NCBI GenBank assembly: GCA_963541805.1
Contig: CAUTVF010000039.1
Span: 1-8,366, forward strand
Direction of reading: 5' to 3'
Length of the DNA stretch: 8,366 nt
From: CAUTVF01 sp963541805
GTDB lineage: Bacteria > Pseudomonadota > Alphaproteobacteria > Rs-D84 > CASDRH01
Below, one piece after another: positions 1 through 6,957 of this stretch. The notes under the pieces were generated by a model that was not told the origin of the DNA, searched no databases, and saw only the letters and a list, made by a program, of their open reading frames with translations. Both the position numbers and the translations under genes were made by a program. The first letter of the stretch is position 1. Each line of letters begins with the position of its first letter.

Positions 1-656
1 TCCATTAAATCATCAACCAAACAAAATGGATTCAATTTATTATGATGCTTAATTCCAAAAGAAGGATTTAATCCACTTGCAACCACAAAACGGGCAACTG
101 TTGCCCTAATAATTGCATATCCATAATTTAAAAAACTATTGATGCCTATTTTATTAGTATCGCGAATGAAATCATCCCCAAATAAATTTGAAAAATATAA
201 TCTTGCTGCCACACCCTCTATATTTTTTGAATCTCCTGATAATACCTCATTATGAAATGTTTTTATTTTGTTTACTTTTTTAAACAAATCCAAAACTCTT
301 GATTGATTTTTAATTTTTTCTTTAACAATTTCTGCCCATAATTGTTTTTGAAAAGGTTTTGTTGTATTAATTTGGATATGTTGAATATCCATCTGCCTTT
401 GTTGCCCAATTAATGATATCAACATACCACAAGGTAAAAAATTTTTTCCACAAACAATTAATGGAATTCCATACTCACATAAACTTTGTAATAAATTGCT
501 TGTATATATAATGCCATGTCCTGTAATAAATATAGAATGAATGGAATCAAAAGAGAGATCTTGTATAATCTCTCCTTTTTCTTTGATTCTTAAAAATCCA
601 CGATATGAAGATAACTCTTTATTGTCCGTTGCAATTTCAATTATATTATTTATCAA
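1..656 (-). CDS. cas1: CRISPR-associated endonuclease Cas1, type II (C-terminus cut by window edge)
   Basis: Cas1 is the integrase subunit that, with Cas2, inserts new spacers into the CRISPR array. I translated the minus strand by hand from a TTG at 656-654; 218 codons are visible, against roughly 290-300 residues for the family, so the C-terminus lies beyond the left edge. The start reads LINNIIEIATDNKEL, a normal type II Cas1 N-terminus. The metal-binding catalytic residues are in place: Glu147 in NIEGVAARLYF, His204 in GIKHHNKLNPF, and Asp215/Asp216 in LVDDLM. The reading frame overlaps the end of cas9 by 11 bp (646-656), which indicates translational coupling. An in-frame TGA lies two codons upstream and the first in-frame ATG is residue 78, well inside the conserved N-terminal domain, so TTG is the best start; a weak GGAT precedes it. 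cas2 and the array should follow to the left. Confidence 0.93.
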   Translation of the reverse strand, partial: MINNIIEIATDNKELSSYRGFLRIKEKGEIIQDLSFDSIHSIFITGHGIIYTSNLLQSLCEYGIPLIVCGKNFLPCGMLISLIGQQRQMDIQHIQINTTKPFQKQLWAEIVKEKIKNQSRVLDLFKKVNKIKTFHNEVLSGDSKNIEGVAARLYFSNLFGDDFIRDTNKIGINSFLNYGYAIIRATVARFVVASGLNPSFGIKHHNKLNPFCLVDDLM

Positions 657-3600
657 TTTTCATCCATTTATTGTCAAATCCATTATCGAAAACCTCACCT
701 ATTGGGGATACATAAACTTTACGTATTTTATGTTTAATAAAATTATCAAGTGATGTAACTGGCCAACTTTTTGTATCGTTCTCATCTCTTGTTATAAAGT
801 CTGGACGAAAATATATTGTATTATAGGCTTGAGCTATTTTTTTGACTTTTAAAATAACCTCAATTGTATCCTGATTATTCTTAAACTTATTCATAAAGCT
901 ACCATTTTCATCTGTTTTCAAATAAGAACTTTTTAAATTATCATGGATATCATTTATGTTAAATTCGGCCTTTACCATATCATTTTGTCTTAATCGCATA
1001 ACCAATCTTGCGGTTGGATATTTTTTCTTCCACATCGGAACTCCTTTATTAAGGGTTGCCATATAATTTGACATTACTTCAGACTTCCATTTACCCGCCT
1101 CTTTTTTATTTTTATCATTTGGATTGATTTGATAAATATCAAAACAAAAATTCGCACCACCTACAAACCATTTATATGCTTGTTTTGCTTTTTCCCGTAA
1201 AATATTTAATAATTGGGTCCGCTCATTTCCTTTATACCTATCTTTATTTATATACCAATTTTCATAAGCTTTATAATATGCCTTCTTATCAGATTTATTT
1301 TTAAAAATCGGAATATATCTTAAAAAATCAATTGATTTTTTGTTTTTACATTTTACAAAAATTGCCTTCGTATCATTTGTATAATTTCCCTTATCATCTT
1401 TTGCAAAATCTAATAAATTGTATGCGGAATCCTCATGTAAAGATCCAATCGTTGAATTTAATGTTTTTGGATCTTTAATATTTGGCTTATATGATATTGT
1501 TACGTTTTCTGTCCTGTCTTTAAATTCTTTAATATTAAAATCTGCATATGGTTTAAAATTTCTGCCTCTGCATAATATTAATTTTCTGATCCATTCTTCT
1601 CGATCTTTATATCCGGATGATTCCTTTTCTATAAAATCGGCATTATCTGCAAGAAGCTGAAGGTTAAAACGCCCTATACAAGCAATAACAAAAGCATCAA
1701 TTGCATGGTGTATATGATTTCCCCTGTATGTAGATTCATCATCTTTATTTTTAAAATAATTTAAATTCCAAATCTCACGCATAATGGATGTTAACTTACC
1801 AGGTATCCCATAAACACAACCTTTCTTTTTATCTTTTTCAAATAATATTTGTAAATATCTAACCGATATTCGTGTCATGTGTCTTGTATCATTTAAAGCC
1901 CTATTTTCCAATGTTTTACATTTATCCATAGCATCTTCCCTAAAACGCCATTGTTTATTTTTTGGTAAGGTCAGGGAATTTTCAAAAATTTGATCCCAAT
2001 TGTCTTGATCATGGAATGCTTCATACGGGCTTCTATTACCTTTATATTGATTTGCAGATCTATATGATAGTGTTTTATTTGCCATACTATCATCACCCGT
2101 TTTAGAAAATGGTAATATATGTTCAATTTCTATTTGATTTGAAAATAATTCATTTTCTCCAATCATCTTTAAAGTATATGGGCACCTCCGGTTTAGTGGA
2201 TTATCTGATAACTCTTCCCATAATTTATATTTTTGAATATCATCCCTTGATGGGGAAATTATATTAAAATCTGTTTTTAATTTCTCTTTGACTTCTTCAT
2301 TTTTGTTATAATTATCTTTCTGTCCTCGCTCTATTCTGCGCCGCTCTTTTTCCCCTGCCGTTAATTCCCGTGCTGTTTCAATTGCAACCATATCAGGTTT
2401 TCCATATTTATCAATCAACGAATTTACAACTAATCTCAATTGATTAAGGGCAATATGCACAGAAATATTTGAAATATGTCCATATTTCTGCTCCTCTTCT
2501 ATCGTACTTGTATTTTTATTATCCTTTTTATTTTTGATACAAGATTCTGGCAATACCTCCCCATAATATGGAAGTTTAGAAAGTACTCCTCCATCCGTTA
2601 TATCATAATGATTATATCCTGCCTTTTCACATGCTTCGCTGTATAGTAAATCATCTCTTAAATATGGAATTATTTTTTCAATTGCTTTGGCAGATAACGA
2701 TCCAACAGACTCTTCAATTGGAGCCATCAGAATACTATCAATCTGATCATCTGATAAATTATAATTTTCATATAAAAAGTTTTTAATATCTTCATCAGTA
2801 TCATTACTTAATAATTTATCAATAATTTCAGTTTGCTGTTTTTCTTGTAATTCGAACCAAATTTGCCCAAAGCGTTCAGGTTTCGACATTAAAAATGCAG
2901 TCGTATTTGAATAAATTGTCTGATCTTCTTTTTTACTCTTTTTAACTCTTGTTTTTAAATCTATTATGCTGTTTTTATCTAGCCCCATAATACTTTTTAT
3001 TTTCGAAGAATTTAACTTACCATCCTTATTAACGCCTTCAAAAGTTGTTAATAAAACATTTTTTAATTTATCTCTTTGAGCTTTAGAAATTTCCACTTTT
3101 TGGTGTCTTTCATCAATATAACTTCTTATATTATTAACTGTTTGAAGGACTCTAAATTCCTGAAACAGGGGACTAACTTTAAAAATTCTGTACTCATCTT
3201 TTTCAAAAGCACACTTGCCCCTTTCTTGTGGTGCCAATGGCCTTTGGTCAAAAATAGCCTTATAAATTTTATCTTTTAAAACATTGTTTAATTCCGGATA
3301 ATATTTTGATTGCACCTCCCATATTTTATTGAATTCATATTCATACATTTCTCTTGTTGGATAAGTAAAATCAGAATCCTTTGAAGATTTTTTAATTTCC
3401 TCATCTGATGTAAATCTGGCCTTCCCTTTATTATTAAGCCTTTCATACAAATACTGCCCCAATGTATTACCATTTAATTTATCAGATAATCTATTAATTG
3501 CAGATTTTAATTTTCCACCACTATCTTTTTTTAAATCTTTTCGATTACTCTTAAATCCCCTTCTTTGACATATATGAAATAATATTCTGCCAAGATCTGA

Positions 3601-3918
3601 TTTATCTATTTTTTCATTTACGGAATTCGCACGTAATTTATATGGACTTCTATTATCTATTTCAAAATCCATACCATTATCTTTTAAAATAGACAATAAT
3701 TTATGCTTTCTTTGCAAAATTCTATCATGACGTCTACGCGCGGATCTTTTTTCCCTTCTATCTGCACAAAATGTTTTTGAACTATCAGGTTCTCTTCCAT
3801 CAGAAAATATCCTAACCCCCATATCAATTAAATTTTTAACATTCTTATTATCGTCAATCTCAACAACCGCCCATCCAAGAGATGTTGTCCCCAAATCGAA
3901 AGCAAATTTATATCCCAT
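646..3918 (-). CDS. cas9: CRISPR-associated endonuclease Cas9, type II-C (1090 aa)
   Basis: RNA-guided DNA endonuclease that cuts invading DNA using crRNA paired to tracrRNA. The full split-nuclease layout is visible. RuvC-I is at the N-terminus with Asp8 in AFDLGTTSLGW. The arginine-rich bridge helix spans about 52-78. The REC lobe follows, with the family motif ILFHICQRRGFKSNRK near 112-127 and SLSAKAIEKIIPYL near 407-420. RuvC-II has Glu514 in VAIETAREL. HNH has His600 in IEIEHILPFS and Asn623 in SANQYKGN. RuvC-III has His738 and Asp741 in HIHHAIDAF. About 320 residues remain for the wedge and PAM-interacting region. The length is typical of compact II-C proteins and far below the roughly 1370 residues of many II-A forms. 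The position before the HNH histidine is Glu599, where NmeCas9 and CjCas9 have Asp. The ATG at 3918 is preceded by AAGGTG at 8-nt spacing. All catalytic residues are present, so it should be active. The PAM cannot be read from the sequence. Confidence 0.97.
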   Translation of the reverse strand: MGYKFAFDLGTTSLGWAVVEIDDNKNVKNLIDMGVRIFSDGREPDSSKTFCADRREKRSARRRHDRILQRKHKLLSILKDNGMDFEIDNRSPYKLRANSVNEKIDKSDLGRILFHICQRRGFKSNRKDLKKDSGGKLKSAINRLSDKLNGNTLGQYLYERLNNKGKARFTSDEEIKKSSKDSDFTYPTREMYEYEFNKIWEVQSKYYPELNNVLKDKIYKAIFDQRPLAPQERGKCAFEKDEYRIFKVSPLFQEFRVLQTVNNIRSYIDERHQKVEISKAQRDKLKNVLLTTFEGVNKDGKLNSSKIKSIMGLDKNSIIDLKTRVKKSKKEDQTIYSNTTAFLMSKPERFGQIWFELQEKQQTEIIDKLLSNDTDEDIKNFLYENYNLSDDQIDSILMAPIEESVGSLSAKAIEKIIPYLRDDLLYSEACEKAGYNHYDITDGGVLSKLPYYGEVLPESCIKNKKDNKNTSTIEEEQKYGHISNISVHIALNQLRLVVNSLIDKYGKPDMVAIETARELTAGEKERRRIERGQKDNYNKNEEVKEKLKTDFNIISPSRDDIQKYKLWEELSDNPLNRRCPYTLKMIGENELFSNQIEIEHILPFSKTGDDSMANKTLSYRSANQYKGNRSPYEAFHDQDNWDQIFENSLTLPKNKQWRFREDAMDKCKTLENRALNDTRHMTRISVRYLQILFEKDKKKGCVYGIPGKLTSIMREIWNLNYFKNKDDESTYRGNHIHHAIDAFVIACIGRFNLQLLADNADFIEKESSGYKDREEWIRKLILCRGRNFKPYADFNIKEFKDRTENVTISYKPNIKDPKTLNSTIGSLHEDSAYNLLDFAKDDKGNYTNDTKAIFVKCKNKKSIDFLRYIPIFKNKSDKKAYYKAYENWYINKDRYKGNERTQLLNILREKAKQAYKWFVGGANFCFDIYQINPNDKNKKEAGKWKSEVMSNYMATLNKGVPMWKKKYPTARLVMRLRQNDMVKAEFNINDIHDNLKSSYLKTDENGSFMNKFKNNQDTIEVILKVKKIAQAYNTIYFRPDFITRDENDTKSWPVTSLDNFIKHKIRKVYVSPIGEVFDNGFDNKWMKIDK

Positions 3919-3926
3919 GTCTATAT

Positions 3927-3932
3927 CACCTT
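3927..3932 (-). promoter_or_regulatory. Ribosome binding site of cas9
   Basis: On the minus strand AAGGTG lies 8 nt before the cas9 ATG. It is one of only two clear Shine-Dalgarno sequences in the window, since most other starts have none, and it supports the ATG at 3918 as the cas9 start. Confidence 0.7.
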
Positions 3933-3940
3933 ATAATATC

Positions 3941-3969
3941 TTGACTTATTAAATATAATAATACATAAT
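3941..3969 (+). promoter_or_regulatory. Sigma70-type promoter for the candidate tracrRNA
   Basis: TTGACT (3941-3946) is followed after exactly 17 bp by CATAAT (3964-3969). Each box matches the consensus at five of six positions. Transcription would begin near 3976 on the plus strand. No plus-strand protein gene follows before infA, about 4 kb away, but an intrinsic terminator lies about 70-90 bp downstream. The promoter therefore appears to serve a short RNA. It sits only 22 bp upstream of the cas9 start codon and points away from cas9. Confidence 0.6.
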
Positions 3970-3975
3970 GTACGT

Positions 3976-4063
3976 GTTGGAATTAAAAGTCTAGTAGTCA
4001 ATAAGAAATTTATTTAAAATAGATTTCATAATTTAAACCGGGAAGTTCGTCTTCCCGTTTTTT
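3976..4063 (+). ncRNA. Candidate tracrRNA (about 88 nt)
   Basis: The tracrRNA pairs with the crRNA repeat and loads it into Cas9. Seen directly: a well-spaced promoter just upstream, a short untranslated segment, and a strong intrinsic terminator (hairpin at 4039-4057, then six T), all directly adjacent to cas9, divergent from it, and serving no protein gene. Positions 4013-4020 read TTTAAAAT. Anti-repeats in the S. pyogenes and C. jejuni tracrRNAs also end in TAAAAT, pairing with a repeat that starts GTTTTA. If the same holds here, the anti-repeat lies within about 3976-4020, the repeat would begin like GTTTTAAATAAATTTC, and a tail of about 43 nt containing the terminal hairpin would follow. 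The array is outside the window, so pairing cannot be confirmed. The exact 5' end is inferred from the promoter. It could instead be an unrelated small RNA. Confidence 0.55.
4039..4063 (+). terminator. Rho-independent terminator of the candidate tracrRNA
   Basis: A perfect 7-bp stem (CGGGAAG, 4039-4045, with CTTCCCG, 4051-4057) closes a TTCGT loop and is followed at once by six T (4058-4063). The stem is GC-rich against a very AT-rich background. On the minus strand the same hairpin is followed only by GTTT, so it may weakly slow transcription coming from nth toward cas9, but the U-tract shows the plus strand is its main direction. Confidence 0.85.
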
Positions 4064-4064
4064 A

Positions 4065-4137
4065 CTTACTCTTTACCCAAAATACGATTACAAAATTTAT
4101 TATAAATACTACAGGTGGGGGGGGGTAAAGTGTCAAG
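4065..4137. repeat. Imperfect inverted repeat flanking a 9-bp poly-G tract
   Basis: The left arm CTTACTCTTTACCC (4065-4078) and the right arm GGGTAAAGTGTCAAG (4123-4137) are inverted copies, differing by one substitution and one inserted base. The core (ACTCTTTACCC against ACACTTTACCC) matches at 10 of 11 positions. They are separated by 44 bp, including nine consecutive G (4117-4125, three of them in the right arm). No protein frame of note is enclosed. It could fold as a long hairpin downstream of nth, or be the remnant of a small palindromic element. Nothing in the window shows which. Confidence 0.5.
4108..4136 (-). promoter_or_regulatory. Possible promoter toward cas9 with poly-C tract in its spacer
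   Basis: On the minus strand a perfect TTGACA (4136-4131) is followed by a spacer containing nine consecutive C. At 17 bp lies TGTAGT (4113-4108), and at 19 bp TAGTAT, each a four-of-six match to the -10 consensus. Transcription would run toward cas9 with a leader of about 180 nt that crosses the candidate tracrRNA in antisense and the terminator hairpin in its weaker orientation. The -10 boxes are weak, so the assignment is tentative. Confidence 0.3.
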
Positions 4138-4146
4138 AAACAAACA

Positions 4147-4806
4147 TTATTTTTTGAAAATACATAAATGAGAGACTGGACAATTTTCGCAATCTGGCTT
4201 TTTTGCTTTACAAATATATCTCCCATGAAGTACAAGCCAATTTGAAACACGTGATTTATATTTATCAGGCGTAATTTGATTTAATAATTTTTCAATTTCA
4301 AGTGGGGATTCTGTATTAATTTTTGAAATATTTTCATCTGCTAAATCAAATAATTCAAACCTATTTACTAGACGAATTACGTGGGTGTCAACCGCAATTG
4401 TTTTTGCCCCATAAATTTCATTCATAATTACATTTGCACTTTTTCGCCCAATGCCTGGAAGACTTTCCAGATCTTCAAGATTATTTGGAATATTCCCATT
4501 AAATTTACTTACCAATATTTTTGATAAACTGATAATATTTTTTGCCTTGTTATTATAAAGTCCAATTGTTTTTATTTTATCTTTTAATCTGTCAATTCCA
4601 AAATCAAGCATAGATTTTGGATTATCAACGGACATAAATAAATCTTTTGTTGCCGCATTTACACCCTTATCTGTTGATTGTGCTGATAATAAAACAGATA
4701 CAGTAAAAGTATATGGATTAACATATTTCAAATCTGATTTAGGATTTGGATTTTTAAGTGCAAAAACATCCAACATTTTCAAAAATAATTCTATATTCTT
4801 ATGCAT
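4147..4806 (-). CDS. nth: Endonuclease III (DNA glycosylase/AP lyase)
   Basis: Base-excision repair enzyme that removes oxidised pyrimidines and cleaves the resulting abasic site. The 219-residue length is normal for the family. Visible motifs in order: LLSAQSTDKGVN near 39-50 (the conserved LSAQ-TD loop); the helix-hairpin-helix LESLPGIGRKSANVIM at about 113-128 with catalytic Lys122; VDTHVIR with catalytic Asp140; and the four-cysteine iron-sulfur loop Cys199, Cys206, Cys209 and Cys215 in the exact C-x6-C-x2-C-x5-C spacing. All key residues are present. The gene starts with ATG 7 bp after the mnmE stop, so it is the last gene of that cluster. There is no strong terminator of its own immediately downstream, leaving open some read-through toward cas9. 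Confidence 0.97.
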   Translation of the reverse strand: MHKNIELFLKMLDVFALKNPNPKSDLKYVNPYTFTVSVLLSAQSTDKGVNAATKDLFMSVDNPKSMLDFGIDRLKDKIKTIGLYNNKAKNIISLSKILVSKFNGNIPNNLEDLESLPGIGRKSANVIMNEIYGAKTIAVDTHVIRLVNRFELFDLADENISKINTESPLEIEKLLNQITPDKYKSRVSNWLVLHGRYICKAKKPDCENCPVSHLCIFKK

Positions 4807-4813
4807 CTTAAAA

Positions 4814-6187
4814 TCATTTACCTATACAAAAATTATTAAATATATTATCCAATAATTCATTAAAATAAAGTTTTCCTGTTAAGTATTCAATTTCATTTAA
4901 AGCAAGTTTTATATTTTCTGCTTGTAAGTCCAAAGTACCATCCATCTTGCTTATATTTAATAATTCTTTTAAAAAATGAACCATATTTTTTATTGCTTGT
5001 CTGTGACGCTCTTGCGTTATAAAAACTTCGCCACTTTGATGATTAAACTTATCTTGTATTTTTTTAGATAAATGTTCTTTTAAATTATCCAACCCATCCC
5101 CCGTTTTGGCGGAGATAAAAATACTATCCACAGGATATTTTGATTTATCTAAATTTTGGATTAAATCAATTTTATTAATAACAATAATTGTATTATTATC
5201 TGGCTTTATTTGATTTGGAAGAATACCCCCATCTAATACCAATATTTTCAAATCTGATTTTTCTGCAACAACTAATGCCCTTTTTATTCCTTCACTTTCT
5301 ATGATATCGGCCGTTTCGCGTAATCCTGCCGTATCTGCCAATTCAACCGCAATTCCATCAATATCTATTCGTACATCTACAATATCGCGCGTTGTCCCGG
5401 GAATTGATGATATTATTGATTTTTCATGTCCAATTAATGCATTAAACAGGGATGATTTCCCAACATTTGGGGCCCCAATGATTGCAACAAAAACCCCGGA
5501 CCTGATTATTTCTCCAATATTATTGTTTAAAATTTTTTCTAAATTTTGTAATAATTCTTTTGCTGAATTAATAATTTGGTCTTGTACATCATTTGAATAT
5601 TTACTGTTTATCTCATCTGCTAGAAAATCAATTTGTGCCGTTGCAAGGGACAAAATATAAACAAGTTGATCTTTAATTTTTAATAGTTTTGATGAAAAAC
5701 TACCATTTAACTGTGTTAATGCCTGTTTCCTTGATTGCTCTGTTTCTGCATCTATTAAATCGGATAATCCTTCTACTTGTAATAAATCTATTTTACCATT
5801 GAAAAATGCACGTTTTGTAAATTCCCCTTTTTCAGCCAATCTTAAATTTGGAATATTTGGCAGAGAATTTAAAATTACTTGCACGGTTGCAATTCCACCA
5901 TGGGTTTGGAGTTCAAGCACATTATCACCCGTAAAAGAATAAGGGGATGGAAAAAAAAGAATCAATGCATCATCAATTTTTTCATGCGTGACAGAGTGAA
6001 AAATGGATGTAAAAAATGCATATCTAGGCTTTGATATAACTTTGTTAATATCTAACCTTGTCATTGCTCTCAACACATTTAAAATGCAATCGTAATCCCC
6101 AGAAATTCGAAAAACTGCTATCCCTGCCTTCCCTTGCCCGGACGAAAGCGCAAATATTGCAGATTTATCTGATGATATATTTTTCAT
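4814..6187 (-). CDS. mnmE: tRNA uridine-5-carboxymethylaminomethyl modification GTPase MnmE (TrmE)
   Basis: MnmE works with MnmG to modify the wobble uridine (U34) of several tRNAs; it is a cytoplasmic GTPase that dimerises and binds tetrahydrofolate derivatives. At 457 residues the protein is full length. The N-terminal folate-binding domain starts IFALSSGQGKAGIAVFRISG. The embedded GTPase domain shows G1 GAPNVGKS (Lys244), G2 GTTRD (264-268), G3 DTAG (285-288), G4 NKID (338-341) and G5 SAK (359-361). The helical domain closes with the diagnostic C-terminal FCIGK, including Cys454. mnmG is not in the window. It lies 41 bp after comF and 7 bp before nth, on the same strand. No clear ribosome binding site precedes its ATG. 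Confidence 0.98.
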   Translation of the reverse strand: MKNISSDKSAIFALSSGQGKAGIAVFRISGDYDCILNVLRAMTRLDINKVISKPRYAFFTSIFHSVTHEKIDDALILFFPSPYSFTGDNVLELQTHGGIATVQVILNSLPNIPNLRLAEKGEFTKRAFFNGKIDLLQVEGLSDLIDAETEQSRKQALTQLNGSFSSKLLKIKDQLVYILSLATAQIDFLADEINSKYSNDVQDQIINSAKELLQNLEKILNNNIGEIIRSGVFVAIIGAPNVGKSSLFNALIGHEKSIISSIPGTTRDIVDVRIDIDGIAVELADTAGLRETADIIESEGIKRALVVAEKSDLKILVLDGGILPNQIKPDNNTIIVINKIDLIQNLDKSKYPVDSIFISAKTGDGLDNLKEHLSKKIQDKFNHQSGEVFITQERHRQAIKNMVHFLKELLNISKMDGTLDLQAENIKLALNEIEYLTGKLYFNELLDNIFNNFCIGK

Positions 6188-6228
6188 AAAAGCATATTAA
6201 ATGATACGAACAATTTTTTGCAACAGAT

Positions 6229-6951
6229 TTAACAAACTTTGCACAGAGTTAAAACAAAAACTTTATTTACGCCATTTTGTTTTAAAACCTTTGCACATTC
6301 ATTAACCGTTGCCCCTGTTGTAAAAACATCATCAATTAATAAAATATTTTTATCCTTAATTTTATTCAAAAAATTTTTATTTAAACTAAAGCAATTTTTA
6401 ACATTTGCTATTCTTTCTTTTTCTGGTAAATGTCCTTGTGATTTTGTAAATTTGATCCTTTTTAATGCACCCAAATAAGCCTTCCCTGATTTTGCGCATA
6501 TGGCCGATGCAATTAACGCACTTTGATTATATTTACGTTTTAATAACCTAATAAAACTTATTGGAACTGGCACAATAAAATCTGCCTTATTAATAACATC
6601 TTTTCCAAATTTAAACATTAAATCTGCAATAAAATCGTTTAAAAAAGTTTTATCCCCATGTTTAAAAGGTAAAATTATTTGCTTTGCTGCATCGTTGTAT
6701 CTCAACACACTAATTGATTTATCAAAAAATGGTTTTTGTTTAAGACAATTGACACAAACATAATTTTTATTATCCGAATTTTTTTCATAAAATTTAAAAG
6801 GGAAACCGCAAACTGTACACATCGGATTTGTAATAAATGATAAAGCACTAAAACAATTACTACATATATGCCCATCATGAACAATACTTCCACAAACTAC
6901 ACATGTTTCTGGGAAAACCACATTAAATATTTTTGATAAAACGCTAACCAT
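6229..6951 (-). CDS. comF: ComF family protein (phosphoribosyltransferase-like, double zinc finger)
   Basis: ComF-family proteins are needed for DNA transformation in some bacteria; their biochemical role is not settled. The 240-residue protein has four Cys-x2-Cys pairs in its N-terminal part (17/20, 30/33, 45/48, 66/69), consistent with zinc binding. The conserved middle section follows (PVPISFIRLLKRKYNQSALIA, from about residue 128 to 148). The phosphoribosyltransferase signature ILLIDDVFTTGAT spans 203-215, with acidic residues Asp207 and Asp208. Its ATG lies 6 bp after the stop of the upstream ATPase gene and has no obvious Shine-Dalgarno sequence, which fits a co-transcribed pair. No other competence genes are visible, so a role in DNA uptake here is only a family-based suggestion. 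Confidence 0.93.
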   Translation of the reverse strand: MVSVLSKIFNVVFPETCVVCGSIVHDGHICSNCFSALSFITNPMCTVCGFPFKFYEKNSDNKNYVCVNCLKQKPFFDKSISVLRYNDAAKQIILPFKHGDKTFLNDFIADLMFKFGKDVINKADFIVPVPISFIRLLKRKYNQSALIASAICAKSGKAYLGALKRIKFTKSQGHLPEKERIANVKNCFSLNKNFLNKIKDKNILLIDDVFTTGATVNECAKVLKQNGVNKVFVLTLCKVC

Positions 6952-6957
6952 TAAAAG

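Noticed and set aside
541..753. Plus-strand open frame of 70 codons across the cas1/cas9 junction
   Set aside because: It lies antisense to two well-supported conserved genes and its product has no recognisable motif.
1418..1660. Plus-strand open frame of 80 codons inside cas9
   Set aside because: Antisense shadow of the Cas9 C-terminal half; no motif or ribosome binding site.
4062..4250. Minus-strand open frame of 62 codons spanning the nth end and the poly-C tract
   Set aside because: It begins inside nth in another frame and its proline run is only the poly-C tract read as codons.
5301..5660. Plus-strand open frame of 119 codons inside mnmE
   Set aside because: It is antisense to the conserved GTPase domain of mnmE and has no recognisable features of its own.
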